From Ga0077555 sp963741565 (GTDB lineage: Bacteria > Pseudomonadota > Alphaproteobacteria > Rhizobiales > Hyphomicrobiaceae), in contig CAVUIK010000017.1 in the NCBI GenBank assembly GCA_963741565.1, positions 1 to 64,000 of the forward strand: a stretch of DNA of 64,000 bases, in the 5' to 3' direction. Position 1 is the stretch's first letter. Each line of letters opens with the position of its first letter. The translations under genes and the position numbers were made by a program. The notes below the pieces were generated by a model. The model was not told the DNA's origin, ran no database searches, and worked only from the letters and a program-made list of their open reading frames with translations. This document shows, in pieces, positions 45,998 to 54,616 of the stretch.

Positions 45998-46837
45998 TCA
46001 GCGGCCCTCGATGTCGGCGACCAGCATGGCGCGCTGCTCGGGCGTCACCTCGGGCCGGACGCCGAACCACAGCTCGAAGCCGCGCACGGCCTGATAGAGC
46101 AGCATGTCGAGACCGTTCGAGGTGCGAAAGCCGAGCCGCTCGGCGTCGACGATCAGCTTGGTCCGCAGCGGCACATAGTTGATATCGGCGACGGCTGCCC
46201 CCGGCGCCATCGGCGAAAGATTGATCTCCAGTTCGGGATTGCCCTTGAGACCCAGCGCCGTGGCATTGGCGAGAAGGTTGGCGCCCGCAATCACCCTTGG
46301 CAGATCCTCCCATCGCACCGGATGCACCGTCGGGCCGAAGCTGGCGCGAAACTCGACGGCACGCTCATGGGTGCGGTTGGCAATATGGATCTCCGGAACG
46401 CCGCGCTCGATGAGGCCATAGACCAGCGCGCGACCCGCGCCGCCGGCGCCGAGTACGACCGCACGTTGCGTGCGCTTGTCCCAACCGGGCGCCGTTGCAT
46501 CGAGCGCCAGCACGAAGCCCTCGACGTCGGTGTTGGTCGAGCGCAGGCGATCGCCCTCGTACCAGAGCGTGTTCGACGCGCCGACCGCCCGGGCCCGGTC
46601 GTCGGCCTCGGTCAACGCCAGCGCCATCTCCTTGTGCGGGATTGTGACATTGGCGCCGACATAGCCGTGCGCGCGCAGATTGCGGATGAATTCCGGGAAG
46701 TCGTCCGGCGGGACGCCCTCGGCGCGGTATTCACCATCGATCTTGTAGCGGTTGATCCAGTAGCCGTGCAGCTTCGGCGAGCGCGAATGCTTGACGGGCC
46801 AGCCGATGATACAGGAGGCGGGGCGGGATAGGGGCAT
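45998..46837 (-). CDS. aroE: Shikimate dehydrogenase
   Basis: The 279-residue enzyme has the shikimate-binding motif WPVKHSRSPKLHGYW (13-27), NVTIPHKE with the catalytic Lys69, and the NADP-binding loop VLGAGGAGRALVYGL followed by NRTHERA (the NRT dinucleotide-phosphate clamp). The C-terminal YQAVRGFELWFG is typical. It reduces 3-dehydroshikimate to shikimate in aromatic amino acid synthesis. It converges on hslU. The GATG start at 46837 is followed directly by MPLSRPASCIIGW, a standard N-terminus. Confidence 0.95.
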   Translation of the reverse strand: MPLSRPASCIIGWPVKHSRSPKLHGYWINRYKIDGEYRAEGVPPDDFPEFIRNLRAHGYVGANVTIPHKEMALALTEADDRARAVGASNTLWYEGDRLRSTNTDVEGFVLALDATAPGWDKRTQRAVVLGAGGAGRALVYGLIERGVPEIHIANRTHERAVEFRASFGPTVHPVRWEDLPRVIAGANLLANATALGLKGNPELEINLSPMAPGAAVADINYVPLRTKLIVDAERLGFRTSNGLDMLLYQAVRGFELWFGVRPEVTPEQRAMLVADIEGR

Positions 46838-47016
46838 CGGCTCCTCGTGACGTTCCTTGGCGAGACGGTATCGTCTGCAGTGATGCCGCGCCGGGACGCC
46901 GATGGCAATGGCGCAGGTGCGGGCGGGTATGGGGCGCCGGTATCGTCACGTCCCGATTGCCCAATTTGGCGGGGCCGGCCGTGTTAGGCTCGCCGCAAGG
47001 TAGGAGTACGTCGACC

Positions 47017-47226
47017 ATGACAAAACCCCGGCTGAACGTCGGCGTTGCATCCAACGACCGTCGCATGTTCGAGATTGTTCTGCCGGACATCGGCAAGATC
47101 GTCTGCGAAACCTCAACCAAGTTGCCGGGCCTGACGGCTGGTCGTGAGGACGAGCGCAAGGCGCTGGCGAAGCAGCACGGCAAGCAGCTGATCGAGGCCA
47201 TCGCCAAAGCGCTCGAGGACTACTAA
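47017..47226 (+). CDS. Small hypothetical protein
   Basis: A 69-residue protein, MTKPRLNVGVASNDRRMFEI, with VLPDIGKIVCETSTKLPG and a Lys-rich C-terminal helix (AKQHGKQLIEAIAKALEDY). The start is the ATG at 47017; GGAG lies 12 bases before it. The frame is open to 46957 but upstream codons overlap the spacer. It lies between the divergent aroE and the convergent isomerase gene. Sequence character (balanced composition, amphipathic helix) supports a real protein, but the family was not recognised. Confidence 0.6.
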   Translation: MTKPRLNVGVASNDRRMFEIVLPDIGKIVCETSTKLPGLTAGREDERKALAKQHGKQLIEAIAKALEDY

Positions 47227-47242
47227 TTGCTAAGGGAGATCA

Positions 47243-48070
47243 TCAGACCGTGGTCTGGTAGCGCTCTTTGATCACCTGGACCACCTCGTCGGGGTCGCGC
47301 CGCCACCAGTTGCGTTCGGAAAAGATCTCGACCTCGCGATGCCCCTGGTAGCCCGCTGCCTCGACCAACCGGCGGATCGCGGGAATATCGATCAGGCCGT
47401 CGCCCATCATGCCGCGATCGAGGCGGACGTCGCGGGTCTCGGCCAGCCAATCATTGATGTGAAAGGCACAGATCCGCCGGCCAGCCCGCGCAATCTGCGC
47501 CGCGAGTTCCGGGTCCCACCACACCGCGTAGGTGTCGACGGCAATGCCGAAGACGTCGTCGGCCGCCAGCGCATCGCACCAGTCGTTGGCGAGCCGGAGG
47601 GTCGAGAGCACCGAGCGCGTGGCGCACACCATGGGATGCAGCGGCTCGAGCGCCAAGCGCATGCGGACGCCGCGGGCATGGGGTACAAGTTGCGCCAGAC
47701 CCTCCAGAACCCGGGCTCGGGCGGCGGCCACATCCTTTGCGTTGGGATCGACACCACCGGCGACCAGCATCAGGCACTGAGCGCCGATGGCGGCCGCGTC
47801 GTCGATCGCGCGGCGGGCCTCGTCAAGCGCCGCTTGGGCCGCTGCCGGGTCGGCGCTGGTGAGAAATCCGCCGGAGCACAGGCTTGTCACGACCAGCCCG
47901 TTATCGCTTATTTTCCGGGCTATCTCTGTCCTGTCGCACGCCTTCAGCTTGTCCCGCCAGACGCTGATGGCGGGGATGCGATGGCGCACCATCCCGTCGA
48001 TGAACTGGGGCAGCGACCACTGCTCCAGCAGGGTCGCCTGGTTGATGCACAACAGGTGCTCATCGAGCAT
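47243..48070 (-). CDS. Sugar phosphate isomerase/epimerase (xylose isomerase-like TIM barrel)
   Basis: The 275-residue protein begins MLDEHLLCINQATLLEQWSL and has AP-endonuclease-2/xylose-isomerase-like TIM-barrel segments: LVVTSLCSGGFL, CLMLVAGGVDP, RMRLALEPLHPMV (metal-ligand Glu), GIAVDTYAVWWD (Asp/His region), ICAFHINDWL and GYQGHREVEIFSE. Members isomerise sugars, inosose or hydroxypyruvate, using a divalent metal. The substrate is not known. It is divergent from the repeat-built small protein at 48203. Confidence 0.85.
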   Translation of the reverse strand: MLDEHLLCINQATLLEQWSLPQFIDGMVRHRIPAISVWRDKLKACDRTEIARKISDNGLVVTSLCSGGFLTSADPAAAQAALDEARRAIDDAAAIGAQCLMLVAGGVDPNAKDVAAARARVLEGLAQLVPHARGVRMRLALEPLHPMVCATRSVLSTLRLANDWCDALAADDVFGIAVDTYAVWWDPELAAQIARAGRRICAFHINDWLAETRDVRLDRGMMGDGLIDIPAIRRLVEAAGYQGHREVEIFSERNWWRRDPDEVVQVIKERYQTTV

Positions 48071-48202
48071 GCAGGTTCTCTTTCGTCTGAAATAGCTGCG
48101 GCCGCCTTCGCAAAAGCACGCGATTGCTTAGCCGAAGCGCGCAAATCGAGATACGTGTGGGCGCGCTTGTGCACGCGTCAACCCTAGTGGGACACCCCAG
48201 TC

Positions 48203-48448
48203 ATGGCGAAGAACGAAAGCACCGGCAAGTCGGCAGCCGCATCGGCCGCGAAGGTCATGAAGGACCCGAAGGCCAGCAAAGCCGCGAAGGCCGCAGCAGC
48301 TTCCGCGCTGACGCAGTCGAAGAGCAAAGAGTCGACCAGCCCGAAGGCCGCCAGCGCCGCCTCCAAGGTCATGCGCGATCCGAAGTCCAGCAAGGACGCG
48401 AAGGCTGCTGCGGCCTCGGCACTGACGCAAAAAGCCAAAAAAAGGTAA
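48203..48448 (+). CDS. Small basic Lys/Ala/Ser-rich protein with an internal duplication
   Basis: The 81 residues consist of a short head, MAKNESTGKSAA, and two copies of a 26-27 residue unit: residues 13-38 (ASAAKVMKDPKASKAAKAAA and on to SALTQ) and 50-76 (ASAASKVMRDPKSSKDAKAA and on to SALTQ), with a short Lys/Ser linker and a basic end KAKKR. The composition (Ala, Lys, Ser over half) resembles histone H1/AlgP-like C-terminal tails, which suggests nucleic-acid binding, but similarity in composition is not homology. A clear intrinsic terminator follows at 48476-48505, arguing for an independently expressed gene. Confidence 0.75.
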   Translation: MAKNESTGKSAAASAAKVMKDPKASKAAKAAAASALTQSKSKESTSPKAASAASKVMRDPKSSKDAKAAAASALTQKAKKR

Positions 48449-48475
48449 TCGGATCAACTCCGATTGAACTTCAGA

Positions 48476-48505
48476 GCGGCCCCATCGCGGGCCGCTTTCT
48501 TTTTT
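48476..48505 (+). terminator. Intrinsic terminator after the small basic protein gene
   Basis: GCGGCCC (48476-48482) pairs with GGGCCGC (48489-48495), followed by TTTCTTTTTT. This is the clearest rho-independent terminator in the window, and it could also serve the convergent mutarotase gene only weakly. Confidence 0.85.
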
Positions 48506-48511
48506 GGGCGG

Positions 48512-49408
48512 TCAGCCAGCACGGTAGGTGACAGTAAGCCGGTGGCACGCCCCCGGCGCGAGTTGGATGACGTCGTCACCGGCATTCGTCGTCTCGATGC
48601 ACAGCATCTGCCGGTAGGCGTCGGGCGCGCCCATGTCGCCGAGCCGCTGGGTTTTCTCAATCCACGGGTTCCAGACAACCGCGCTGGCGCTGCCTTGGCT
48701 CTCGATCGCCAGTGAGTGCCGCCCCTCGTGCAGCGTGATCTGCCCGGTATCACCGAGATAGATCCGGTCCACTTCCCGGTCGATGGCAATGGCGCCGGTC
48801 TGCCGCTTCCGGGCATCGCCGTCGAGCTTGTCGAGGTAGGTCTGCCCATCGAGGCCCTCGATACGGGCCGCTGTGATATCGGCGACGCGGAAATAGCTGT
48901 GCAGCGCCTGGGTCAGCACGAACGGCGACGTGCCGGTGTTGCGGGTCTCGAGCGCAAGCGTCAGGCGATCCGAAAGCGTCACGGTCAGCCGCGCCTCGGC
49001 GTCGTGCGGCCAGAGCGCATGGTCCTCGGCCCGGGTCCGGGTGGAGAGCCCAATCGTGACGGCACCGGAGGATGCCTCGGCCTCCACTGCGACGACATCC
49101 CAATCCCGGGTCCGCACAAACCCATGCGCGGGTTTGCTGGCATCCGCGGGATGCGGCCCGAACCAGGGCCAGCAGACGGGAATGCCGCCGCGGACGGCTC
49201 TGCCCGTGCCAAGACGCGCGACCGGCGAGAGCCAGAGCAGCTCGCGCCCAGCCTGTGTCCAGCCCAGCACCTGTGCGCCCTGGAGGGCCACCGTCGCCAC
49301 GTCGACGCCGGCCGTCAGCTGGGCGACCTTGCCGCCGAGCGGACTCGCCACGAAGGCGAGCCGTCCCGGCCGTCCGAAGGTCCGTTCGAGAGCCGCCTGA
49401 TCCGTCAT
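48512..49408 (-). CDS. D-hexose-6-phosphate mutarotase (aldose-1-epimerase family)
   Basis: The 298-residue beta-sandwich protein has the YeaD-type hexose-6-phosphate epimerase features: GGIPVCWPWFGPHP, PAHGFVRTRDWDV (catalytic His), LTQALHSYFRVADI (second His) and MLCIETTNAG with the general-base Glu. It interconverts alpha and beta anomers of glucose-6-phosphate-like sugars. The ATG at 49408 follows a GGAGGGGTG ribosome site. It is divergent from gatC with a 100-bp spacer holding both promoters. Confidence 0.88.
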   Translation of the reverse strand: MTDQAALERTFGRPGRLAFVASPLGGKVAQLTAGVDVATVALQGAQVLGWTQAGRELLWLSPVARLGTGRAVRGGIPVCWPWFGPHPADASKPAHGFVRTRDWDVVAVEAEASSGAVTIGLSTRTRAEDHALWPHDAEARLTVTLSDRLTLALETRNTGTSPFVLTQALHSYFRVADITAARIEGLDGQTYLDKLDGDARKRQTGAIAIDREVDRIYLGDTGQITLHEGRHSLAIESQGSASAVVWNPWIEKTQRLGDMGAPDAYRQMLCIETTNAGDDVIQLAPGACHRLTVTYRAG

Positions 49409-49508
49409 CACCCCTCCGCCGCCGTTTCGGCGAGTATCCACGAAGGTTGCGCCGCAGCAAGCGCCCCGCTATCACGACGGACGATAGACCACCCGACATG
49501 AGGTTGCC

Positions 49509-49796
49509 ATGCAGGTCGACGAAGCGACCGTGAAGCGCATTGCGCGGCTCGCACGCATCAAGGTGACGCCGGAGGAGGCCAAGGGGCTCGAAAAGGAGCT
49601 CTCCGGCATTCTCGAGTGGGTCAAGCAGCTCGACGAGGTCGACACCAAGGACGTGGAGCCGATGACCCGCGTGGTGCCCATCGCATTGAAGACGCGTGCC
49701 GATACGGTGACCGACGGCGAGATCGCCGATCAGGTGATCCAGAACGCGCCCGAGCGGGCCAACCACTTCTTCGTCGTGCCGAAGGTGGTGGAATGA
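49509..49796 (+). CDS. gatC: Aspartyl/glutamyl-tRNA amidotransferase subunit C
   Basis: The 95 residues show the GatC pattern: VDEATVKRIARLARIKV at the N-terminus, a helix with LEKELSGILEWVKQLDEVD, and the C-terminal NAPERANHFFVVPKVVE. GatC stabilises the GatA/GatB complex that converts Glu-tRNA(Gln) or Asp-tRNA(Asn) to the amide. Its TGA overlaps the gatA ATG (ATGA). Confidence 0.95.
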   Translation: MQVDEATVKRIARLARIKVTPEEAKGLEKELSGILEWVKQLDEVDTKDVEPMTRVVPIALKTRADTVTDGEIADQVIQNAPERANHFFVVPKVVE

Positions 49797-51283
49797 CCGA
49801 CCTGACGAAGCTGACCCTCGCCGAGGCCCGCGACGGCCTGCGGGCCAAATCGTTTTCGGCGACCGAGCTGACCAAGGCGTTCCTCGGCGCAATCGAAAAA
49901 GCCAATCCCGCGCTCAACGTCTATGTGCTGCCGACGCCGGACCATGCGCTCGCCCAGGCGAAGGCCAGCGACGCACGGCTCGCGGTTGGCACGGCCCGCC
50001 CGCTCGAAGGGCTCCCCCTGGGTAACAAGGACCTGTTCTGCACCAAGGGCATCCGCACCACCGCCTGCTCGAAGATCCTCGACGACTTCACGCCGACCTA
50101 CGAGTCGACTGTTGGCCAGAACCTCTGGGATGCCGGCGCGGTCATGCTGGGCAAGCTCAACAACGACGAGTTCGCGATGGGCTCGTCCAACGAGACCAGT
50201 TGTTTCGGCCCCGTGGTCAATCCCTGGCGGCGCAGGCGCAGCGGCCATCTCGACAACGCGAAACTGGTGCCCGGCGGCTCGTCCGGCGGCTCATCGGCGG
50301 CAGTCGCGGCCAACCTCTGCCTCGCGGCAACCGCGACCGATACCGGCGGCTCGATTCGCCAACCGGCCGCGATTACCGGCACCGTCGGCATCAAGCCGAC
50401 CTATGGCCGTTGCTCGCGCTGGGGCATCGTGGCGTTTGCCTCCTCGCTGGATCAGGCGGGCCCGATCGCGCGGACGGTGAAGGATGCCGCGATCATGTTG
50501 CGCCACATGGCGAGCCACGATCCGAAGGATAGCACCAGCGTGGATGCGCCGGTGCCCAACTACGAGGCCGAGATCCCCAAAGGCATCAAGGGTCTCCGGG
50601 TGGGCATTCCCAAAGAGTACCGCATCGACGGCATGTCGAAGGACGCCGAGGCCTTTTGGGCGAAGGGCATCCAATGGCTGACGGATCAAGGCGCGACAAT
50701 CCACGATATCTCGTTGCCGCACACCAAGTACGCGCTGCCCGCCTACTACATCGTGGCGCCGGCCGAATGTTCGTCGAACCTCGCGCGCTATGACGGTGTG
50801 CGCTATGGCCTGCGCGTGCCGGGCCGCGACCTGATCGAGACCTACGAGAACACGCGCGCCGCCGGCTTCGGTCAGGAAGTGCGCCGCCGCGTTCTCATCG
50901 GCACCTACGTGCTGTCGGCTGGCTACTACGACGCCTACTACCTGAAGGCGCAGAAGGTGCGCAGTCTCATCAAGCGCGATTTCGATCGGGCCTGGGACAC
51001 CGTCGACGTGGTGCTCACCCCGACCACACCGAACCCGGCTTTCGCGGCCGGCGAAAAATCCGGCGACCCGCTCGCCATGTATCTCGAAGACATCTTCACG
51101 GTGACCGTCAACATGGCGGGACTGCCGGGCATCTCGGTGCCGGCGGGACTTTCGAGCGAAGGCACGCCGATGGGGCTGCAGCTGATCGGCAAGCCGTTTG
51201 ACGAAGCCACGCTGTTCCGCGCCGCCCAGGTGATCGAGACCAGCGCCGGCCGCTTCCCCGTGCCCGACGTCTGGTGGGCGTGA
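49793..51283 (+). CDS. gatA: Aspartyl/glutamyl-tRNA amidotransferase subunit A
   Basis: The 496-residue amidase has the Ser-cis-Ser-Lys triad: Lys79 (PLGNKD), Ser163 (PGGSSGGSSAAVAA) and Ser187 (TDTGGSIRQPA). The amidase signature continues GTVGIKPTYGRCSRWG. It hydrolyses glutamine and channels ammonia to GatB. Before the GGSSGG loop the segment NPWRRRRSGHLDNAKLVPGG is a little longer than in many homologues. It begins in a 4-bp overlap with gatC. gatB is not found downstream in the window. Confidence 0.95.
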   Translation: MTDLTKLTLAEARDGLRAKSFSATELTKAFLGAIEKANPALNVYVLPTPDHALAQAKASDARLAVGTARPLEGLPLGNKDLFCTKGIRTTACSKILDDFTPTYESTVGQNLWDAGAVMLGKLNNDEFAMGSSNETSCFGPVVNPWRRRRSGHLDNAKLVPGGSSGGSSAAVAANLCLAATATDTGGSIRQPAAITGTVGIKPTYGRCSRWGIVAFASSLDQAGPIARTVKDAAIMLRHMASHDPKDSTSVDAPVPNYEAEIPKGIKGLRVGIPKEYRIDGMSKDAEAFWAKGIQWLTDQGATIHDISLPHTKYALPAYYIVAPAECSSNLARYDGVRYGLRVPGRDLIETYENTRAAGFGQEVRRRVLIGTYVLSAGYYDAYYLKAQKVRSLIKRDFDRAWDTVDVVLTPTTPNPAFAAGEKSGDPLAMYLEDIFTVTVNMAGLPGISVPAGLSSEGTPMGLQLIGKPFDEATLFRAAQVIETSAGRFPVPDVWWA

Positions 51284-51804
51284 CGCGGTCGTGCCGGAGG
51301 CACGCGCTGAAGTTCAGCCGGAGGCGCGCAACTCCGGCGTGCCGCAGGCGCGCTTTCAGCACGACGCTCCGGCGCCCGCCGATCGGGCCATCGGCACTGT
51401 GACGTGCCGCAATCAGCGATCGCACCTTCACGCGCTCTGCGCGGAACCCCTCTCCCCGTACGTCAGGGGAGAGGGTTAGCCCGGCCGCTTGATCCGGGGG
51501 AGGGGCGGCCACTTGCTCTGAACGTCGAGACCAACGGCGGTTGATGGTGGTTAAGCAGGCTTGCGTACGCGCTGGACCGACGGGCCCAATTTTGTTGCGA
51601 ATGACTCACAAGAGAACAAGGCGAGAGCGGAGCTTGCACATCGCCGTCGCGTCCGCTTATGATCATCGCGTCCTTTGAGCCAAGGACAATTAGGGATCTG
51701 TGCTGAGGTGGAGTTTCGAACATCAATCGGCAGCGTCCGACAAGTGTCGTATGCGCGCGTATCCAAAGGTACGTCACGCTTGATCTGGCGATCTCGCGCA
51801 GACT
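51284..51804. other. Spacer after gatA, without a recognised gene
   Basis: The 521-bp spacer contains a perfect hairpin at 51448-51475 and otherwise no supported gene. The last 300 bp appear less GC-rich than average and lead into the methyltransferase gene, whose promoter must lie here. Confidence 0.4.
51448..51475. repeat. Perfect hairpin CCCTCTCCCC/GGGGAGAGGG
   Basis: CCCTCTCCCC (51448-51457) and GGGGAGAGGG (51466-51475) are exact complements around an 8-base loop GTACGTCA. It is followed only by TTAGC, so it is a hairpin repeat or a weak terminator of gatCA. Confidence 0.65.
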
Positions 51805-53679
51805 TTGGGTGCGATTCAACCGCAGCGTGTAACCAAGCGAAACATCCAATTGACAAGCCACAAGGCCGTCTCATGGGCTGAGCGGGGATCGGCTGCCGTC
51901 GCAGCAGGAGACCTAGCAACTGCGCGGCGATGCTTCATGTCTGCCGTAAAAAGCGATAGCGGCAATGCCCGCCTCAGGTTCCATCTCGGCATCATCTTGC
52001 AAGCCATGGGCGACCAAGGTGGCGCCGCAGAACACCTCACAGTTGCGTTGCGACTTGATCGCTCGATGCAGCGCGCCGCGTTCCGCCTCTGCGAGGTGCT
52101 GGCACGCGGGGTGTTCAAGGAGACGCCACGGCTCGATGGTGCGGGTCTGACCGCAGCGCTCGCCTTTCAGACTGTCGATCGTGATCTAATTGGTGCAGCA
52201 GGTATCCACCATCTCGCGCAATCCTCGCCGCTTCGGCAGGTTCTTCAGCAAGGCAACCGCGACGGTTGGGACGTTGTGGCACGAAGGCTATGCGTCGGAC
52301 GCACGCACGATCTGCTAAAGAGCGAGTTGTTTCTCGCCCTGTTGGCAAGCGGTATCGTTGTCCGCCGAGACATTGAGTTGCTACTGTCGGCTGTTCGTCG
52401 TGTGCTTCTGCTTGAGTTACCGCCGGAGCGACTGAAGGACGACGCGCTCAGTCGCTTCACCGTCGCCCTTCTGCGGCAGGTCTGGAACAACGAGTTCGTT
52501 TGGCACGAGACCGACGAAGAAAAGCGTAAGCTCGGCGAAATCGAAATTGCACCTGATGCGCTGCTCAAGGGCGACCCTGCTGCAGGCAATCGCGCCCTGT
52601 TGGCATGCCTCTATCGATCTGTTCGCTTTCTTCTCAACGCCCCGATCGAGACCGGGGGGGGGGGGGGCGCATCTCCCGGAGGACTTGCTGCTATCGCTCC
52701 CGCTATCTTCCGGGACGCTTTGATCGAGCGGATATCAGAGGAAAACCAGATCGTTGATCGGGGGACGAGCCTCCCTGTTCTTAGCGCGTTGTCGGACGAG
52801 GTCTCAAGATCTGTCGCTGGCCAGTACGAGGCGAGCCCCTATCCGCGCTGGACCAGCGTACCGCTATATCCGGATGGTGGGTATATCGAGCACATCAAGA
52901 CCCACTTTAAGTCCGGCCAGTTGGCATTCGCAAAAAAGCCGTTCGAAGTACTGATCGCCGGCTGCGGCACGGGCCGCCAAGCGGTGTCCGCGGCCTTCGA
53001 CTATGGACCCAATGCGAGCGTCCTCGGTGTCGACATCTCGAAAACGAGCCTTGGCTATGCGTCGTTGATGGCCGACCGCATGGGAGCGAAGAATCTCACG
53101 CTGGCGCGCGGCGACCTCAACGCGGTGCTCGAATTCGAACCCTCGTTCATCGGGCGCTTCCAAGTGATCGAATGCGGCGGCGTGCTGCATCACATGGCCG
53201 ATCCGTTCGCAGCGTGGAAAAAACTTGTCCAATGCTTGGCGCCGGGCGGCATCATGCTGATAGGGCTATATAGCAGAACGGCCCGCAAGAACTTGCAGGT
53301 ACTGAAGGCGGAGCCCAGCTTTCCCGGAGCCGGTGCGAGCGACGATGCGCTACGAAGTTACCGCAGATCGTTGTACGATAGGGCCGGTGAATGGCCGGGG
53401 GCCGAGTATCTGCAAAGCCGTGACGCCTACTCGATGAGCGGCTTTCGCGACTTCTTTTTACATATGAACGAGCACACAACGAGCCTTACTGAAATAAAGG
53501 AGTTTTTCGGAGCCAACGGCCTCAGTTTTCGTGGCTTTGTCGACCTTCCGATCGAGGCATTGCGCCAAGTCCACCCGGGTGCGACCTATCCCGGCGACCT
53601 GTCCGAATGGACAACCTTCGAGGAGCAGAAGCCGCGCGCCTTCGCCGGCATGTACCAGTTCTGGTGTACCAGATGTTGA
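51805..53679 (+). CDS. Class I SAM-dependent methyltransferase with N-terminal TPR-like region and G14 tract
   Basis: The frame encodes up to 624 residues. Residues 25-90 form TPR-like helices (WAERGSAAVAAGDLATARRC and LRFHLGIILQAMGDQGGAAE). The methyltransferase domain starts around residue 378 with FEVLIAGCGTGRQAVSAAFD (SAM motif I), then VLGVDISKTSLGYASL (motif II), LEFEPSFIGRFQVIECGGVLHH and LAPGGIMLIGLYS. The start is uncertain: TTG at 51805, or TTG at 51850 (LTSHKAVSWAERG). Bases 52654-52667 are 14 consecutive G, encoding Gly residues 284-288 between the two halves; gain or loss of one G would abolish the methyltransferase domain. The target of methylation is unknown. The gene stands alone between two long spacers. 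Confidence 0.8.
   Translation: MGAIQPQRVTKRNIQLTSHKAVSWAERGSAAVAAGDLATARRCFMSAVKSDSGNARLRFHLGIILQAMGDQGGAAEHLTVALRLDRSMQRAAFRLCEVLARGVFKETPRLDGAGLTAALAFQTVDRDLIGAAGIHHLAQSSPLRQVLQQGNRDGWDVVARRLCVGRTHDLLKSELFLALLASGIVVRRDIELLLSAVRRVLLLELPPERLKDDALSRFTVALLRQVWNNEFVWHETDEEKRKLGEIEIAPDALLKGDPAAGNRALLACLYRSVRFLLNAPIETGGGGGASPGGLAAIAPAIFRDALIERISEENQIVDRGTSLPVLSALSDEVSRSVAGQYEASPYPRWTSVPLYPDGGYIEHIKTHFKSGQLAFAKKPFEVLIAGCGTGRQAVSAAFDYGPNASVLGVDISKTSLGYASLMADRMGAKNLTLARGDLNAVLEFEPSFIGRFQVIECGGVLHHMADPFAAWKKLVQCLAPGGIMLIGLYSRTARKNLQVLKAEPSFPGAGASDDALRSYRRSLYDRAGEWPGAEYLQSRDAYSMSGFRDFFLHMNEHTTSLTEIKEFFGANGLSFRGFVDLPIEALRQVHPGATYPGDLSEWTTFEEQKPRAFAGMYQFWCTRC
52654..52667 (+). repeat. Homopolymer of 14 G inside a coding region
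   Basis: Fourteen uninterrupted G fall between codons for ...IET and ASPGG in the methyltransferase gene. As printed the frame is kept. Tracts this long mutate easily by slippage and are also a known sequencing weakness. Confidence 0.95.
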
Positions 53680-54043
53680 TGCCGCGTTCGCTCCAGGCTG
53701 GCGTTGGGCACGTCAAGCGAACAATACTTCTCAGTGACCCAGTCAAATGGTCGCAGTAGGGCAACCACCGCTTCTTCTTGTCGCTCGGACCTTCGGCTAT
53801 GCTACCCAGGACCGGACTAACCTCACACTTCGTTTCGCCGAAGCTGCAACCGACGCTCCTGGCCCCTCTCGACGTCTTCGCGTGTGGTTGGGCCGCGGAC
53901 GCAAGTGAGGGAGCTACAGACATCTGGCTGACGACGCAGCAAGCGACCGCCCCTTTCCCCGTGGGGGGAGGATCATCAGTCGCGTGAGGGAGCGTCGTTG
54001 GCGTGTGGCGGCGCTGGTTGCGCGAGCCGTCGTACGGCCTGCC
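53680..54043. other. Spacer, no gene recognised
   Basis: This 364-bp region follows the methyltransferase and ends at the stop of the convergent lipocalin-like gene. It contains a short hairpin-like CCTTTCCCC-GT-GGGGGGAGG near 53955-53975 and no plausible coding sequence. Confidence 0.4.
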
Positions 54044-54439
54044 TCAAACGTCCGCAATTTTCCGCCAATAGAGGACACGCCGTTCGGCCTCGCCGCCGTA
54101 GGAGCGCAGCGGCGGGCGCAACACCATCAGATCGCCCTCGAAGGACACATCGCGCACCTGATCCGTGCCCATGCGCGTCGGATCGGAGGCGGCGTCGACG
54201 CGTGTGATCAATTGTTTGCCATCGTACGTGTAGTTGCCGCAGTAGGAACTGTACTCGCGCCGCGCGTCGCCGGACAAGGCGGGGCGGCCGTCGACGAGAA
54301 CGGCCATCATCCGCCCGTCCGCATTCAGCACAACGCGGCCCATCGCCTTTTCACCGCCGAAGGGCGCCGGCCGCGCCGTCCCGTCCGCTGCAACCGCGTG
54401 CGCCCGCACCAGGGCCCAAGTTCCGACAACACTGCTCAT
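54044..54439 (-). CDS. Lipocalin-like domain protein
   Basis: A 131-residue beta-barrel protein beginning MSSVVGTWALVRAHAVAADG, the GxW N-terminal motif of lipocalin-like domains (VGTWALV), with GRVVLNADGRMMAVLVDG, YCGNYTYDGKQLITRVDAASDP and LRPPLRSYGGEAERRVLYWRKI. No signal peptide is present, so it should be cytoplasmic. Such proteins are thought to bind small hydrophobic ligands and often accompany catabolic genes. It is divergent from the SDR gene at 54617. Confidence 0.82.
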   Translation of the reverse strand: MSSVVGTWALVRAHAVAADGTARPAPFGGEKAMGRVVLNADGRMMAVLVDGRPALSGDARREYSSYCGNYTYDGKQLITRVDAASDPTRMGTDQVRDVSFEGDLMVLRPPLRSYGGEAERRVLYWRKIADV

Positions 54440-54616
54440 CGACTGCCGCCTTTTGGTTGAATTGGATGGATCCCGGACATCATCGTGCAAGACCTTGCTC
54501 CATGTCAGCTATTCCAAGCGGTGCTGGTTCGAGCAGCGTCTGGTCCGTGACACCCCGCAGCCGGTGGTCTAGCCTCAAGCCAGTCCATGGAAGACCGGCA
54601 ACGAAGGAGAGGCCGC

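Noticed and set aside
51805..53679. Horizontal island around the methyltransferase
   Set aside because: The flanks look less GC-rich, but no integrase, tRNA junction or direct repeat ends were found and base composition was not computed.
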